Of a stretch of 24,098 nt of DNA, positions 15,322 through 22,689 are shown one piece after another. Source of the DNA: CAYYWP01 sp050176585 (GTDB lineage: Bacteria > Desulfobacterota > Binatia > HRBIN30 > CADEER01). The stretch lies in NCBI GenBank assembly GCA_050176585.1, contig JBFXHX010000048.1:1-24098 (forward strand). Direction: 5' to 3'. How positions within the stretch are numbered: position 1 is the stretch's first letter; the number at the start of each line of letters is the position of its first letter. The notes under the pieces are model-generated. The model was given only the letters and a program-made list of their open reading frames with translations. It had not been told where the DNA came from and ran no database searches. The position numbers and the translations under genes are program-made.

Positions 15322-16521
15322 ATGAGCGAGAACGGGAAGAACGGGAAAGAGAACGGTTTGGAACACGGGGACGTCACCCGCACGACGCAGCCCCTCTCCC
15401 GCGCGCGGCACACACCGGGCTGGTTCTACACCTCGCCGGAGGTCTACGCGCTCGAGCAGGAGCACATCTTCCAGAAGGACTGGCTCTGCATCGGCCGTTT
15501 GGAGGAGTTCGAGAAGCCGGGCGACTACCTGACCTTGCGCATTGCCGAAGAGCCCATCGTGGTCTGCCGCGACGAGAGCGGAACCCTGCGCGCGTTCTAC
15601 AACGTGTGCCGGCATCGCGGTACCGAAGTCGCGATCGGCCAAGGAAACGCGAAGGCGTTCTCTTGCCCGTATCACGCCTGGACATACGACCTTCAGGGCC
15701 GCCTGAAGGGCGCCCCGTTCATGAAAGAGGCGGAAAATTTCGACCTCAAGAAGTTCGGCCTCGTGCCCATCCAGGTGGACAGCTGGGGCGGTTTCGTATT
15801 CGTCAACTTCGATCCGAAGGCACCTTCCCTGCTCGAGTTCCTCGGCGACTTCGTCCAGGAGTACGCGCCGTATCGTCCGGAGGACCTGCGGATCGGCGTC
15901 AAATTCCCAGTCGAGTTCGATTGCAACTGGAAGGCCACCGCCGAGAACCTCGTGGACATCTACCACCTAGCGGCTCTCCACGCGACGTCGTTCGGGCCCA
16001 ACCAGCCGGTGGAGAGCTACAAGGTCCGCCTCACCAACGGCGGCTATCACGGGTTCTTCCAGGGCGAGAGCAATATGACCCCGGACGGGAAGTCGCTCTT
16101 TGGCCACATGCCGTGGTTGTCGGGGCGGCACCTCGAGGGCGGCTACTCCTCGCATCTGCGGCCGAACATGGGTTTCTACGCCCGCCAGGACAACATCCAC
16201 TTCATCACCGAGTGGCCCCTGGGCATCAATCGCAGCATGGCGATCATCTACATCCTGTTTCCGAAGCAGCATCTCGAGCTGCCAGACTTCCGCCAGCGCG
16301 CGAAGGTGTACGAGGACTTCTTTCACGTCGTCGTCACCGAAGACCGCAGCATGATCCAATCGCTGCAGCGCGGCTTCAGCTCGCGCGCTTATCAACCGGG
16401 GCCGATGTCGAAATACGAAGTCGCGGTGCACCACGTGATCAACTACTCGATCGAGAAGACCGGGCTCGCGAACCGAGTGCTCGGCGAGCACGGCCCCGCC
16501 AGCGGCGTGGCGAGAGAGTAG
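15322..16521 (+). CDS. Rieske non-heme iron oxygenase, alpha subunit
   Basis: The 399-residue protein starts at ATG 15322, with AAGGAGG 8 bases upstream. The N-terminal Rieske domain has the [2Fe-2S] ligands C96 and H98 (NVCRHRGTEVA) and C115 and H118 (FSCPYHAWTYDLQG). The C-terminal catalytic domain has D212, H215 and H220 (ENLVDIYHLAALHATSFG), where the two histidines bind mononuclear iron and the aspartate bridges to the neighbouring Rieske centre. Such enzymes hydroxylate aromatic rings or oxidatively demethylate O- or N-methyl groups, taking electrons from a reductase or ferredoxin. Neither a beta subunit nor a reductase is encoded nearby, so it may be a homo-oligomer fed by a distant reductase. 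The substrate cannot be read from the sequence; betaine-, aryl-ether- and ring-active members all share these motifs. The gene is divergent from the MetE-type methyltransferase. Confidence 0.93.
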   Translation: MSENGKNGKENGLEHGDVTRTTQPLSRARHTPGWFYTSPEVYALEQEHIFQKDWLCIGRLEEFEKPGDYLTLRIAEEPIVVCRDESGTLRAFYNVCRHRGTEVAIGQGNAKAFSCPYHAWTYDLQGRLKGAPFMKEAENFDLKKFGLVPIQVDSWGGFVFVNFDPKAPSLLEFLGDFVQEYAPYRPEDLRIGVKFPVEFDCNWKATAENLVDIYHLAALHATSFGPNQPVESYKVRLTNGGYHGFFQGESNMTPDGKSLFGHMPWLSGRHLEGGYSSHLRPNMGFYARQDNIHFITEWPLGINRSMAIIYILFPKQHLELPDFRQRAKVYEDFFHVVVTEDRSMIQSLQRGFSSRAYQPGPMSKYEVAVHHVINYSIEKTGLANRVLGEHGPASGVARE

Positions 16522-16555
16522 ACGACGCGCGAGACTAGCGCGCGCTGGAGCCGCC

Positions 16556-16580
16556 CGCCCCCTGCGCGGCGCAGGGGGCG
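16556..16580. terminator. Strong GC hairpin between convergent genes
   Basis: CGCCCCCTGC (16556-16565) pairs perfectly with GCAGGGGGCG (16571-16580) around a 5-base loop. It lies between the convergent stops of the Rieske gene (16521) and the lipoprotein gene (16592), so it could end transcription from both sides. No T tract follows. Confidence 0.55.
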
Positions 16581-16591
16581 GCGCCGGGCGC

Positions 16592-17755
16592 TTACTGCTG
16601 CGGGAAGACGGGTTGGATCATGCCGAACAGGCCGTCCACCTCGTCATTCGGGCCAGCGGCGAAGTAGAGAACATCCGCGCTCCCCGCCAACCCGCCATTG
16701 CCAAAACCGATTCCCCACAGCCCATCGATTTCGATCTTCGTGTCGCTGTTGGGCTCATTGAGCTGTCCGCGCAGCCGGCGAGTCGAAGGATCGAAGACGT
16801 TGATGCGGCCGTTGCCGAAGTTGCCGATCAGGATTTTGCCCGCGAACCGGCCGAAAGTCGCCGGCGCTTGCGTGATCCCCCAGGGCGAGTCGAGCGCACC
16901 GCGGGAAGCGAAGCGCTCGATGAAGTTCCCCGCCGGGTCGAACAAGCTCACGAAACCGTTGCCGGGGCCAGGTACGTCGTCCTCGCCACTAGCATCTTGC
17001 AGGGCATACGTGACCCAGATCGCCTGCATGGCCCCCGTGCCGAGGGCCTGGATGCCGAACGGCGCGTACCCGGCTGGAAGGTCGGGGTCCACGAATGCGC
17101 CAGGCGTATGCACCGCCTGAAAGTGCGCATCGAACACATCGACGGTGCCGGCGTGAAAGTTCGTCGCGTAAATGAAATTCGCGCCATTGGATGACCCGAT
17201 CGCCAATCCCTTGTAAATGGCGCCGCTCGCGTGGTTGTCCACGGCCAGCACGGCGTTGGTCGGATTCACCAGCAAATTCCAACCGGCGATGGTGCCGTCC
17301 TCGGTAGCGAAGATGAACGCCGCCGGTCCGGACGCAGCCCCCTGCGTGATGACGAAATCGGACGTGGTGTTCCCCACGATGCCCGTGGGCCGACCACGGG
17401 CGCCCGGCGGGCTGCCCGCTGGCGGCGGGATGGCCACGACGAGCGGTGCGGGAACGAGCGGAAATGGATCGCCGTCCCCGTCGTACACGGTGCTGGTCCC
17501 CGAGCCATTATTCGCTACCCACCACGGCCCACCCGGTAGCCACGCAATACCCCATGCGTTGAGCAGGTTGGGATCGGTTACCGGCGCGACGCCGGGCACG
17601 TTGTAGACGAGGTTCGTTCGCCTGTAGCCCTGGCCGCCACTGTCATCGTCGTCACCGTTGCCGCAACCGACGACTACCGCAAAGGTCAAAAACACACCCG
17701 CGGCCACGACCCAGAGAACCCTCGCTGAGCTCCGCCACTGCCGATCACGATCCAT
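16592..17755 (-). CDS. TIGR03118-type secreted lipoprotein, beta-propeller-like
   Basis: The 387-residue protein starts at ATG 17753-17755, with AAGGAGG about 4 bases upstream; the longer upstream frame is not supported. A positively charged N-terminus and hydrophobic stretch (VLWVVAAGVFLTFAVVVG) end in the lipobox VVG-C31, followed by GNGDDDD; Asp next to the lipidated Cys region is common in exported lipoproteins. The mature part shows repeated strand patterns (LLNAWGIAWLPGGPWWVANN, NFIYATNFHAGTVDVFD, GKILIGNFGNGRINVFDP, GLWGIGFGNGG), as in the TIGR03118 family and NHL-like propellers. The function of this family is not known. Some members carry a PEP-CTERM sorting tail; this one ends in MIQPVFPQQ with no such tail. 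It is monocistronic and convergent with the Rieske gene. Confidence 0.85.
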   Translation of the reverse strand: MDRDRQWRSSARVLWVVAAGVFLTFAVVVGCGNGDDDDSGGQGYRRTNLVYNVPGVAPVTDPNLLNAWGIAWLPGGPWWVANNGSGTSTVYDGDGDPFPLVPAPLVVAIPPPAGSPPGARGRPTGIVGNTTSDFVITQGAASGPAAFIFATEDGTIAGWNLLVNPTNAVLAVDNHASGAIYKGLAIGSSNGANFIYATNFHAGTVDVFDAHFQAVHTPGAFVDPDLPAGYAPFGIQALGTGAMQAIWVTYALQDASGEDDVPGPGNGFVSLFDPAGNFIERFASRGALDSPWGITQAPATFGRFAGKILIGNFGNGRINVFDPSTRRLRGQLNEPNSDTKIEIDGLWGIGFGNGGLAGSADVLYFAAGPNDEVDGLFGMIQPVFPQQ

Positions 17756-17957
17756 CACTCCTCCTTCGTCTTGCCGTCGCCGGCCTCGGTGAGCCGGGCA
17801 ACGGCCAACCTGGGTTAGGGACTGGACCCGTGCTGCTGTCCGGGCGGAGCGGCCGGTCGTTCGGTCAGAGATCTGGACGTGCGGCGCTGTCGCGAGCACC
17901 GTCCACCGCCGTGCGCTCCGCCCCGTCTGATCATGAGATGCCTCCGCGCATCCCGAC

Positions 17958-17978
17958 AAAAAAGGGGAATTTCCCTTT
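17958..17978 (-). terminator. Palindrome GGGAATTTCCC with T6 tract on the minus strand: operator or terminator-like
   Basis: The 11-base palindrome (17965-17975) is flanked by A and T runs, giving a short stem that on the minus strand runs straight into TTTTTT (17963-17958). That is the form of an intrinsic terminator, though the stem is weak. It lies about 310 bases after the permease stop and about 200 bases before the lipoprotein start, overlapping the start point expected from the candidate promoter at 17986-18015, so an operator role is as likely. Confidence 0.35.
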
Positions 17979-17985
17979 GCTGGAG

Positions 17986-18015
17986 GTTTAAGCGCGGCAT
18001 GGCTCAGGCCGTCAA
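17986..18015 (-). promoter_or_regulatory. Candidate promoter for the lipoprotein gene
   Basis: On the minus strand TTGACG (18015-18010, one mismatch to the -35 consensus) is followed after 18 bases by TTAAAC (17991-17986, three of six at the -10). It would give a leader of roughly 220 bases. Confidence 0.35.
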
Positions 18016-18290
18016 GGCCCAACTAGCACTTTTTGCCGCTTTTCACCGCGTGAAGAATTCCACGCCGAGGATGGCCATGCAGACCTGAGCGCAAGACAGC
18101 CCTTTGGCGCAAGCGCGATGGTGTCCGCCGCGCCCTGCGGCCGCCGCAATTTGGGCGCTAGGCAGTGCGTCGCGGCGCGCGCCGCATTGCTGGGATCACA
18201 TGGTGCTTCGCGCGCCGACGGCGCTGTTGCCTATGCGCCGTGTAGTCAATGGGCATTGCGCACCAGCGGTCACCCGGTGCGCGCGGCGCA

Positions 18291-19667
18291 TCAACGCGCC
18301 CGGGCGCCGTCGCCCTCGCCGCGCGGCAGCGCCACGTTGAGCAGCATCGCGAGCAAGATGCCCATCACGATTCCATCGGTCGCGACGACGTGCAATGCCT
18401 GCGGTACCGCATCGAACGCACCGGGTGGCGCGGCTTGAATGCCGAGACCGACGCCGAGCGAGCTCGCCACAATCACCGCATCGCGGCGGGTGCGCAGGTG
18501 CGTGCCGATCATGTCGATCCCGACCGATGCGACGATGCCGAACATGAACAACAGCACGCCGCCGAGCACGGGGCTCGGCATGAGCGCGATGAGCGCCCCG
18601 ACCTTCGGCAGCAGTGCCATGAGGACGAGAAACGCGCCACCCGCCGCGACCACGAAGCGGCTGCCCACGCCGGTGAGCGTGATCACGCCGATGTTTTGCG
18701 AGTACGAGCAGAGCGCCATGCCGCCGAACAGCGCGGAGATCACCGAGCCCAGGCCGTCATTCGCCACCGTGCCCCGAATGCGCCAGCTCTCGCCCGGCAC
18801 GCCGGTGATCCGACAGACCGCCAGCGTGTGGCCGGTGGTTTCGATCGCGGTGGCAAAGAAACACACCACCACGGCGAGCAGCCCGACGACGCCCGGCCAG
18901 GCAAAGCCACCGTAGGGCAGCGGGCGCGGGAGCTCCAGCCAATCGGCGTTGGCCACGCTATGAAAATCCAGCAGCCCGAGCCCCGCCGCCAGCACATAGC
19001 CGAGTAGCGTGGTTGCGAATAACGAAAGCGTCTTCAACAGGCCTTTCGCCCAGCTGCTGATCGCAATGATCAGCCCGATCATCAGCGCGGCCAGACCGAG
19101 CGTGATCGGTTGCGCGAACCCGGGCGTGTTGAGCCCGGCGGCGACGCCAATGGCGACCTTCATCAGTCCCGTGCCGATCAAAACGATGGTCGTGCCGGTG
19201 ACGATCGGGGGGAAGAACCGGTGGAGGCGGCCGACGAGCGGGCTCCAGGCGAACTGCACCAGGCCGCCGAGGATCAGCGCGGTCATCGCGGCCGCCAGAC
19301 CCGCCTCCTTGCCGATGGCCACCAGCGGTCCGATGAAGATGTAAAACACCCCCATCACGATCGGCAGCCGCGGCCCGATGAATCCCAAGCCCAGCGCTGA
19401 GACCATCGTGGCCACGCCGCACCCCACCATGGTGCCGGTCACCATCTGGATGCGCGTCTCGGGCGCGAGGTCGAGTAGTCGGCCGACGATGAGCGGGCCG
19501 CCCACCATGGCGGTGAACATGACCAGCACGTGCTGCATGCCGTAGAGCGCCGTCCGCAACGCGCCGGGGTAGTCGTCGAGCGCGAAGTCGAGCTTCGCGA
19601 AGGTGCCGCGCGCGGCGCTCGCGGGCGCGGCGTCGCCGACGTCCAACTCCTCGGTCGGCGCGGGCAT
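18291..19667 (-). CDS. NCS2/NAT-family nucleobase permease (xanthine/uracil type)
   Basis: The 458-residue inner-membrane transporter has many hydrophobic segments and would import a purine or pyrimidine with a cation. NAT family landmarks are present: the QH pair in TM1 (LYGMQHVLVMFTAMVGG, Q45-H46), the TM8 glutamate (FFATAIETTGHTLAV) and the signature motif QNIGVITLTGVGSRF. The start was taken as ATG 19665-19667, giving an N-terminal tail of usual size; ATG 19716-19718 in frame is possible. The long frame upstream of that overlaps the LLM gene and is noncoding. No strong ribosome site is seen. It is divergent from an LLM oxidoreductase 128 bases away. Whether it carries xanthine, uric acid, uracil or another ring compound cannot be decided. 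Confidence 0.93.
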   Translation of the reverse strand: MPAPTEELDVGDAAPASAARGTFAKLDFALDDYPGALRTALYGMQHVLVMFTAMVGGPLIVGRLLDLAPETRIQMVTGTMVGCGVATMVSALGLGFIGPRLPIVMGVFYIFIGPLVAIGKEAGLAAAMTALILGGLVQFAWSPLVGRLHRFFPPIVTGTTIVLIGTGLMKVAIGVAAGLNTPGFAQPITLGLAALMIGLIIAISSWAKGLLKTLSLFATTLLGYVLAAGLGLLDFHSVANADWLELPRPLPYGGFAWPGVVGLLAVVVCFFATAIETTGHTLAVCRITGVPGESWRIRGTVANDGLGSVISALFGGMALCSYSQNIGVITLTGVGSRFVVAAGGAFLVLMALLPKVGALIALMPSPVLGGVLLFMFGIVASVGIDMIGTHLRTRRDAVIVASSLGVGLGIQAAPPGAFDAVPQALHVVATDGIVMGILLAMLLNVALPRGEGDGARAR

Positions 19668-19795
19668 GTTACCGGGGGCGCGCACGGTCCCGGCTGACTG
19701 CCATATCTGCCTGCACATGGCGAGCCCGACCGCCAGGGTGACGTGCACACGGGCGCGCGAGACGCTATCGTCCGGCCTCGATTGGACTGCGCACG
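19668..19795. promoter_or_regulatory. Divergent intergenic region, permease / LLM oxidoreductase
   Basis: These 128 bases lie between two divergent start codons and should contain promoters for both. A GTGCAC palindrome within TGACGTGCACACG (about 19739-19751) near the middle is the only symmetric element. I see no convincing -35/-10 pair or ribosome site. Confidence 0.3.
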
Positions 19796-20719
19796 ATGAC
19801 TGCACCTCCTCTTCGCATAGGCCTCGGCATCCCACAGGTTCTCGCGCGCGGTACGCCGGCCGATGCCGCGGCGCTAGCGCGCTTCTGTGCGGTGGCCGAA
19901 GCCGGGCCGTTCGACAGCTTGTGGACGCTCGAGCGCATGACTGGCCCGGTCGCCTGCATGGAGCCGTTGACACTGCTCGCATTCGCGGCCGCGCAAACGC
20001 GCCGGCTGCGCCTCGGGACCGCCGTGCTCCTGACCGCTCTGCGAAGCCCGGTCGTGGTGGCAAAGAGCCTGGCCACGCTGGACCAGCTGAGCGCTGGGCG
20101 GCTCGAAGTCGGCGTCGGCTTTGGCGGCGGCGAGGTGGATGAGGCGTTCGGCTTCCCGCGCGCGCTGCGCATGCGGCGTTACCGTGAGAGCATCGCAGCG
20201 CTGAAGGCGCTGTGGGGGGAGGAACACGCGCACTTCGAAGGGGAATTCTGGCGATTCCGCAACCTCGCGGTCGAGCCGCGGCCGCGCCAACAGCCGCATC
20301 CCCCACTCTGGATCGGCGGGCGCACGCCGGCTGGGCTTCGCCGCGCGGTAACACTCGGCGACGGCTGGATGGGCGCGGGGTCGACCACCATCGCCGCCTT
20401 CCGCGGCCACGCCGCCGAGGTGCACAAGCTGGCCGCCGCCGCCGGACGCGAGACTTTTCCGATCGCGAAGCGCATCTATCTCGCGCTCGACCGGGATCGA
20501 TCGCGCGCGCGCACGCGGCTGCGCGCCTGGTTCGAGGAGTTCTACGGCACGGCCGATCTCGCCGACCGCGTCGCCTTTGCCGGCGAGATCGAGGCGCTGC
20601 TCGACACGGTGCGCGAGGTGCGAGAGGCAGGCGCGAGCCTCATCGTGCTGAATCCTGTGTTCGACGAGGAGCGCCAGGCCGAGGAGATCGGAGCAGCCAT
20701 CGCGCGCACCGCGTGGTGA
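19796..20719 (+). CDS. LLM-class (luciferase-like) flavin- or F420-dependent oxidoreductase
   Basis: The 307-residue protein has the bacterial luciferase TIM-barrel pattern: RIGLGIPQ at the N-terminus, DSLWTLERM, RRLRLGTAVLLTALRSPVVV and LDQLSAGRLEVGVGFGGGEV, then LWGEEHAHFEGEFWRF and PPLWIGGRTPAGLRRAVTLG. These are the usual cofactor- and substrate-pocket segments of LLM monooxygenases and F420-dependent reductases. Cofactor choice (FMN or F420) cannot be decided by eye. The start ATG 19796 lacks a clear ribosome site. The next gene begins 8 bases after its stop, suggesting one transcript. The divergent NCS2 permease suggests a nucleobase or similar ring compound as substrate, by analogy with RutA (an LLM uracil oxygenase) and RutG (an NCS2 permease); other rut genes are absent. 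Confidence 0.9.
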   Translation: MTAPPLRIGLGIPQVLARGTPADAAALARFCAVAEAGPFDSLWTLERMTGPVACMEPLTLLAFAAAQTRRLRLGTAVLLTALRSPVVVAKSLATLDQLSAGRLEVGVGFGGGEVDEAFGFPRALRMRRYRESIAALKALWGEEHAHFEGEFWRFRNLAVEPRPRQQPHPPLWIGGRTPAGLRRAVTLGDGWMGAGSTTIAAFRGHAAEVHKLAAAAGRETFPIAKRIYLALDRDRSRARTRLRAWFEEFYGTADLADRVAFAGEIEALLDTVREVREAGASLIVLNPVFDEERQAEEIGAAIARTAW

Positions 20720-20727
20720 CGCGGGCG

Positions 20728-21594
20728 ATGGCCGTCCATCTCCTCGACGCCACCTTCGAGCTGTTCCGCAACTACTACGTACAGCCGAGCGCCAAGGCCC
20801 CGGATGGGGCCCAGGTCGGCGCCGTGCGCGGCCTGCTGAGCTCCACGTTCGCCCTGTTGCGCGACCCCGAGGTGACACATCTCGCCGCCGCGACCGACCA
20901 CGTCATCGAGTCGTTCCGGAACGAGCTCTTCGCTGGCTATAAGACCGGCGCCGGCATACCCGCCGACTTGTGGGCCCAGTTCCCGCTTGCGGAAGACGCG
21001 CTGCGCGCGCTCGGCGTGGTCGTCTGGCCGATGGTCGAGTTCGAAGCGGACGACGCCCTCGCCTCCGCCGCCCATCGCTTCGCGGCCGCCGATCGCGTCG
21101 TGATTCTCTCGCCGGACAAAGACCTCGCCCAATGCGTGCGCGGCAGCCGCGTAGTGATGCGCGATCGCATGCGCGCGATCACCTATGGCGAAGCAGAAGT
21201 ACGGGCCAAGTTCGGGGTGCCGCCGGCATCGATCCCCGATTGGTTGGCCCTGGTGGGTGACACTGCCGACGGCATTCCGGGAATTCCCGGCTGGGGACCG
21301 AAGTCCGCGGCCGCCGTGCTCGCCGCATACGAGCATTTGGACGCCATTCCCGACGATCCGCGCGCTTGGCGCGTTGGCGTGCGCGGGGCCGCGCGCCTCG
21401 CGGCCGCGCTGGCGGAGCGGCGCGACGCGGTGCGCCTCTACCGCACGCTCGCCACGCTCCGGGTGGACGTGCCGCTTTCAGAGTCTCTCGACGATCTCCG
21501 CTGGCGCGGGGCGCCGCCGGCTTTCGCGGAGTTCTGCGCGCGCTGCGGTTTCGACGCCCTGCTCGATCGGGTTCCGCCACCAGCACGCAACTGA
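20728..21594 (+). CDS. Stand-alone 5'-3' exonuclease / flap endonuclease (PolA N-domain or ExoIX-like)
   Basis: The 288-residue protein starts at ATG 20728; a GTG at 20716 overlapping the previous stop is possible. It matches the 5'-3' exonuclease domain family: the first metal-binding aspartate D7 (HLLDATFELFRNYY), the acidic cluster in VEFEADDALASAA, SPDKDLAQCV, and the helix-three-turn-helix segment with further acidic residues (DWLALVGDTADGIPGIPGWG, then PKSAAAVLAAYEHL). Such proteins remove flaps or RNA primers during DNA repair and replication. There is no polymerase domain, and the frame ends normally, so this is a separate nuclease rather than a broken polA. It probably shares a transcript with the LLM gene by proximity alone. 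Confidence 0.9.
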   Translation: MAVHLLDATFELFRNYYVQPSAKAPDGAQVGAVRGLLSSTFALLRDPEVTHLAAATDHVIESFRNELFAGYKTGAGIPADLWAQFPLAEDALRALGVVVWPMVEFEADDALASAAHRFAAADRVVILSPDKDLAQCVRGSRVVMRDRMRAITYGEAEVRAKFGVPPASIPDWLALVGDTADGIPGIPGWGPKSAAAVLAAYEHLDAIPDDPRAWRVGVRGAARLAAALAERRDAVRLYRTLATLRVDVPLSESLDDLRWRGAPPAFAEFCARCGFDALLDRVPPPARN

Positions 21595-21961
21595 GCGAGC
21601 TCGGGCCCGCTGCAGCGGCGCGAGGCTCGCGGGCGTGCGCGGCGGCCGCGGCTGGCAGCGCGCTCTCGGATGGCCGGCGCCGAGCCCGATCGACGCTGCA
21701 CCTGCTTGGCAGCGTTGCACAGCAGGTTCAGAGGCGGTCGACTTATCCTTGACGCCACTGAGCTTCTGCGCAAAGAGAGCTGACTAATTCAGCAGTTTGC
21801 TCTGGCCCGGGGGATCCGATGCGCGTCTCGCAATGCTGCCAGGACTTGCCGTGCTGCAATCTGCAGTTGAATCTCGCTGAGATTTCTGCCCCGGTCGGAC
21901 TCCAGTACCGTGCGGGCATGGGCCTTGCTCTGGTTTCTGCGACACCAAGACGAGGAGGCCC
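21595..21961. other. 367-base gap with short inverted repeats, no gene
   Basis: No coding frame or tRNA is supported. Soon after the exonuclease stop, CCTGCT (21701-21706) can pair with AGCAGG (21721-21726), a weak hairpin without a T tract. The right half (about 21740-21960) is less GC-rich and should hold the promoter for the gene at 21962; an inverted repeat at 21870-21884 lies there. Confidence 0.4.
21870..21884. repeat. Inverted repeat AATCTC-GCT-GAGATT
   Basis: A perfect 6-base inverted repeat with a 3-base centre lies 78 bases before the start codon at 21962, preceded by a CTGCAATCTGCAG inverted repeat (21855-21867 approximately). It could be an operator for the downstream putative DNA-binding protein; it could also be a short hairpin in the leader. 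Confidence 0.4.
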
Positions 21962-22384
21962 ATGCAGGGCATGACCATGTCCACTTCCGGCAGCAACTCG
22001 ATCGGGGATGATTCTTTTGGACGCGAGGTCGGTGACTTCGAAGACTTGTTGCGCCTGACGTCGCTGGGCGGCGGCGAGCCGAGGTCGGCGCAGTACACGG
22101 GCACCAAGGCGCTCATGCTCGCCATTCTCGAGGATGGCGTTCGCAGCTATCTGAGCCCCGCGGCGCGCGTGCGCAGCGAAGCGGAATTCTGGGTGCGGAG
22201 CGGCCGCAACCGCTCGCCGTTCAGCTTTCCGGTGGTGTGCGAGACCCTCGGCCTGGAGCCGAGCGCGGTACGGATCGCGCTGGAGCGACTGCGCGCTAAA
22301 AACGTCACACCGCGGCGCGCGATCGGCCGCAGCCGCCCCAACGTGCGTCGCGCCGGCCGCATCATGTCGCGCCGCACTGTCTAA
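21962..22384 (+). CDS. Small hypothetical protein with possible helix-turn-helix and basic tail
   Basis: The 140-residue protein has a strong GAGGAGG ribosome site just 3 bases before ATG 21962; ATGs at 21971 and 21977 follow in frame, and the true start may be 21971. The first 45 residues are low-complexity and polar. Residues 48-80 (TKALMLAILEDGVRSYLSPA, then RVRSEAEFWVRS) form a helical block, and residues 86-112 (PFSFPVVCETLGLEPSAVRI, then ALERLRAK) look like a helix-turn-helix. The last 28 residues are very Arg-rich. I recall similar LMLAxLEDxVR...FSFxxVCExLGL proteins from Deltaproteobacteria-like genomes, with no known function. A role as a DNA-binding regulator is inferred. The gene stands alone, followed by a plausible terminator. 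Confidence 0.75.
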   Translation: MQGMTMSTSGSNSIGDDSFGREVGDFEDLLRLTSLGGGEPRSAQYTGTKALMLAILEDGVRSYLSPAARVRSEAEFWVRSGRNRSPFSFPVVCETLGLEPSAVRIALERLRAKNVTPRRAIGRSRPNVRRAGRIMSRRTV

Positions 22385-22689
22385 GCCCCGCCCTCGCGTC
22401 CTCGGTCGCCTGGCCGAGTGCGTCTTTTCTTCGCTCCGCTTCTCTCCCCGAGAACACCAAAATCCGATGAAACGGCGGCGCCGCGCGCCGGCCGTCACGC
22501 TGGTCGTTCGCCCGGCGCTCTGGCGCGCCGAACCGGCAACTGGGTGGATGACTGTGCGCGTTCGCGCGCACCTGGGCCCGCGGCTCTCGGCAGAAATGCA
22601 AGGCTAATTTGACAGCAGTGCCCGAGCGCGGCACTACACCGGAGATGGTCCCACCGGGCGGTGCGAACTGCGGCGAGTACGGTTGACCG
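22385..22689. other. 305-base gap after the helix-turn-helix protein
   Basis: Apart from the terminator-like hairpin at 22401-22427 nothing is supported. Short frames here have no family features. The promoter of the SRPBCC gene at 22690 should lie in the right part, but I cannot point to it. Confidence 0.4.
22401..22427 (+). terminator. Probable intrinsic terminator
   Basis: CTCGGTC pairs with GGCCGAG (22401-22407 with 22412-22418, one G-T pair) around a GCCT loop, and TTTT (22424-22427) follows five bases later. It starts 16 bases after the stop codon of the preceding gene. Confidence 0.5.

Larger units (their letters stand above)
17756..18290. other. 535-base gap between the permease stop and the lipoprotein start
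   Basis: No gene is supported here. Short frames in this gap lack family features and good ribosome sites. It contains a candidate promoter (17986-18015) and an adjoining palindrome with an A/T tract (17958-17978). A small inverted repeat TTCAC-CGC-GTGAA at 18042-18054 lies further upstream. The stretch 17941-18060 is visibly richer in A/T than its surroundings, which suits a regulatory region. The rest shows nothing I can name. Confidence 0.5.

Noticed and set aside
17965..17975. GGGAATTTCCC as a known eukaryotic-style transcription factor site
   Set aside because: It resembles a kappa-B site only by coincidence; this is bacterial DNA, so it was kept only as a palindrome.
18291..20354. Permease as a 687-residue protein with a long N-terminal extension
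   Set aside because: The extra residues overlap the LLM gene antisense and are Arg/Pro/Ser-rich with no fold; the NCS2 family begins near the ATG at 19667.
21595..21961. Possible tRNA or small RNA in the gap (GCAGGTTCAGAGG looked like a T-loop)
   Set aside because: The T-loop consensus is not met and no cloverleaf or acceptor stem can be drawn.
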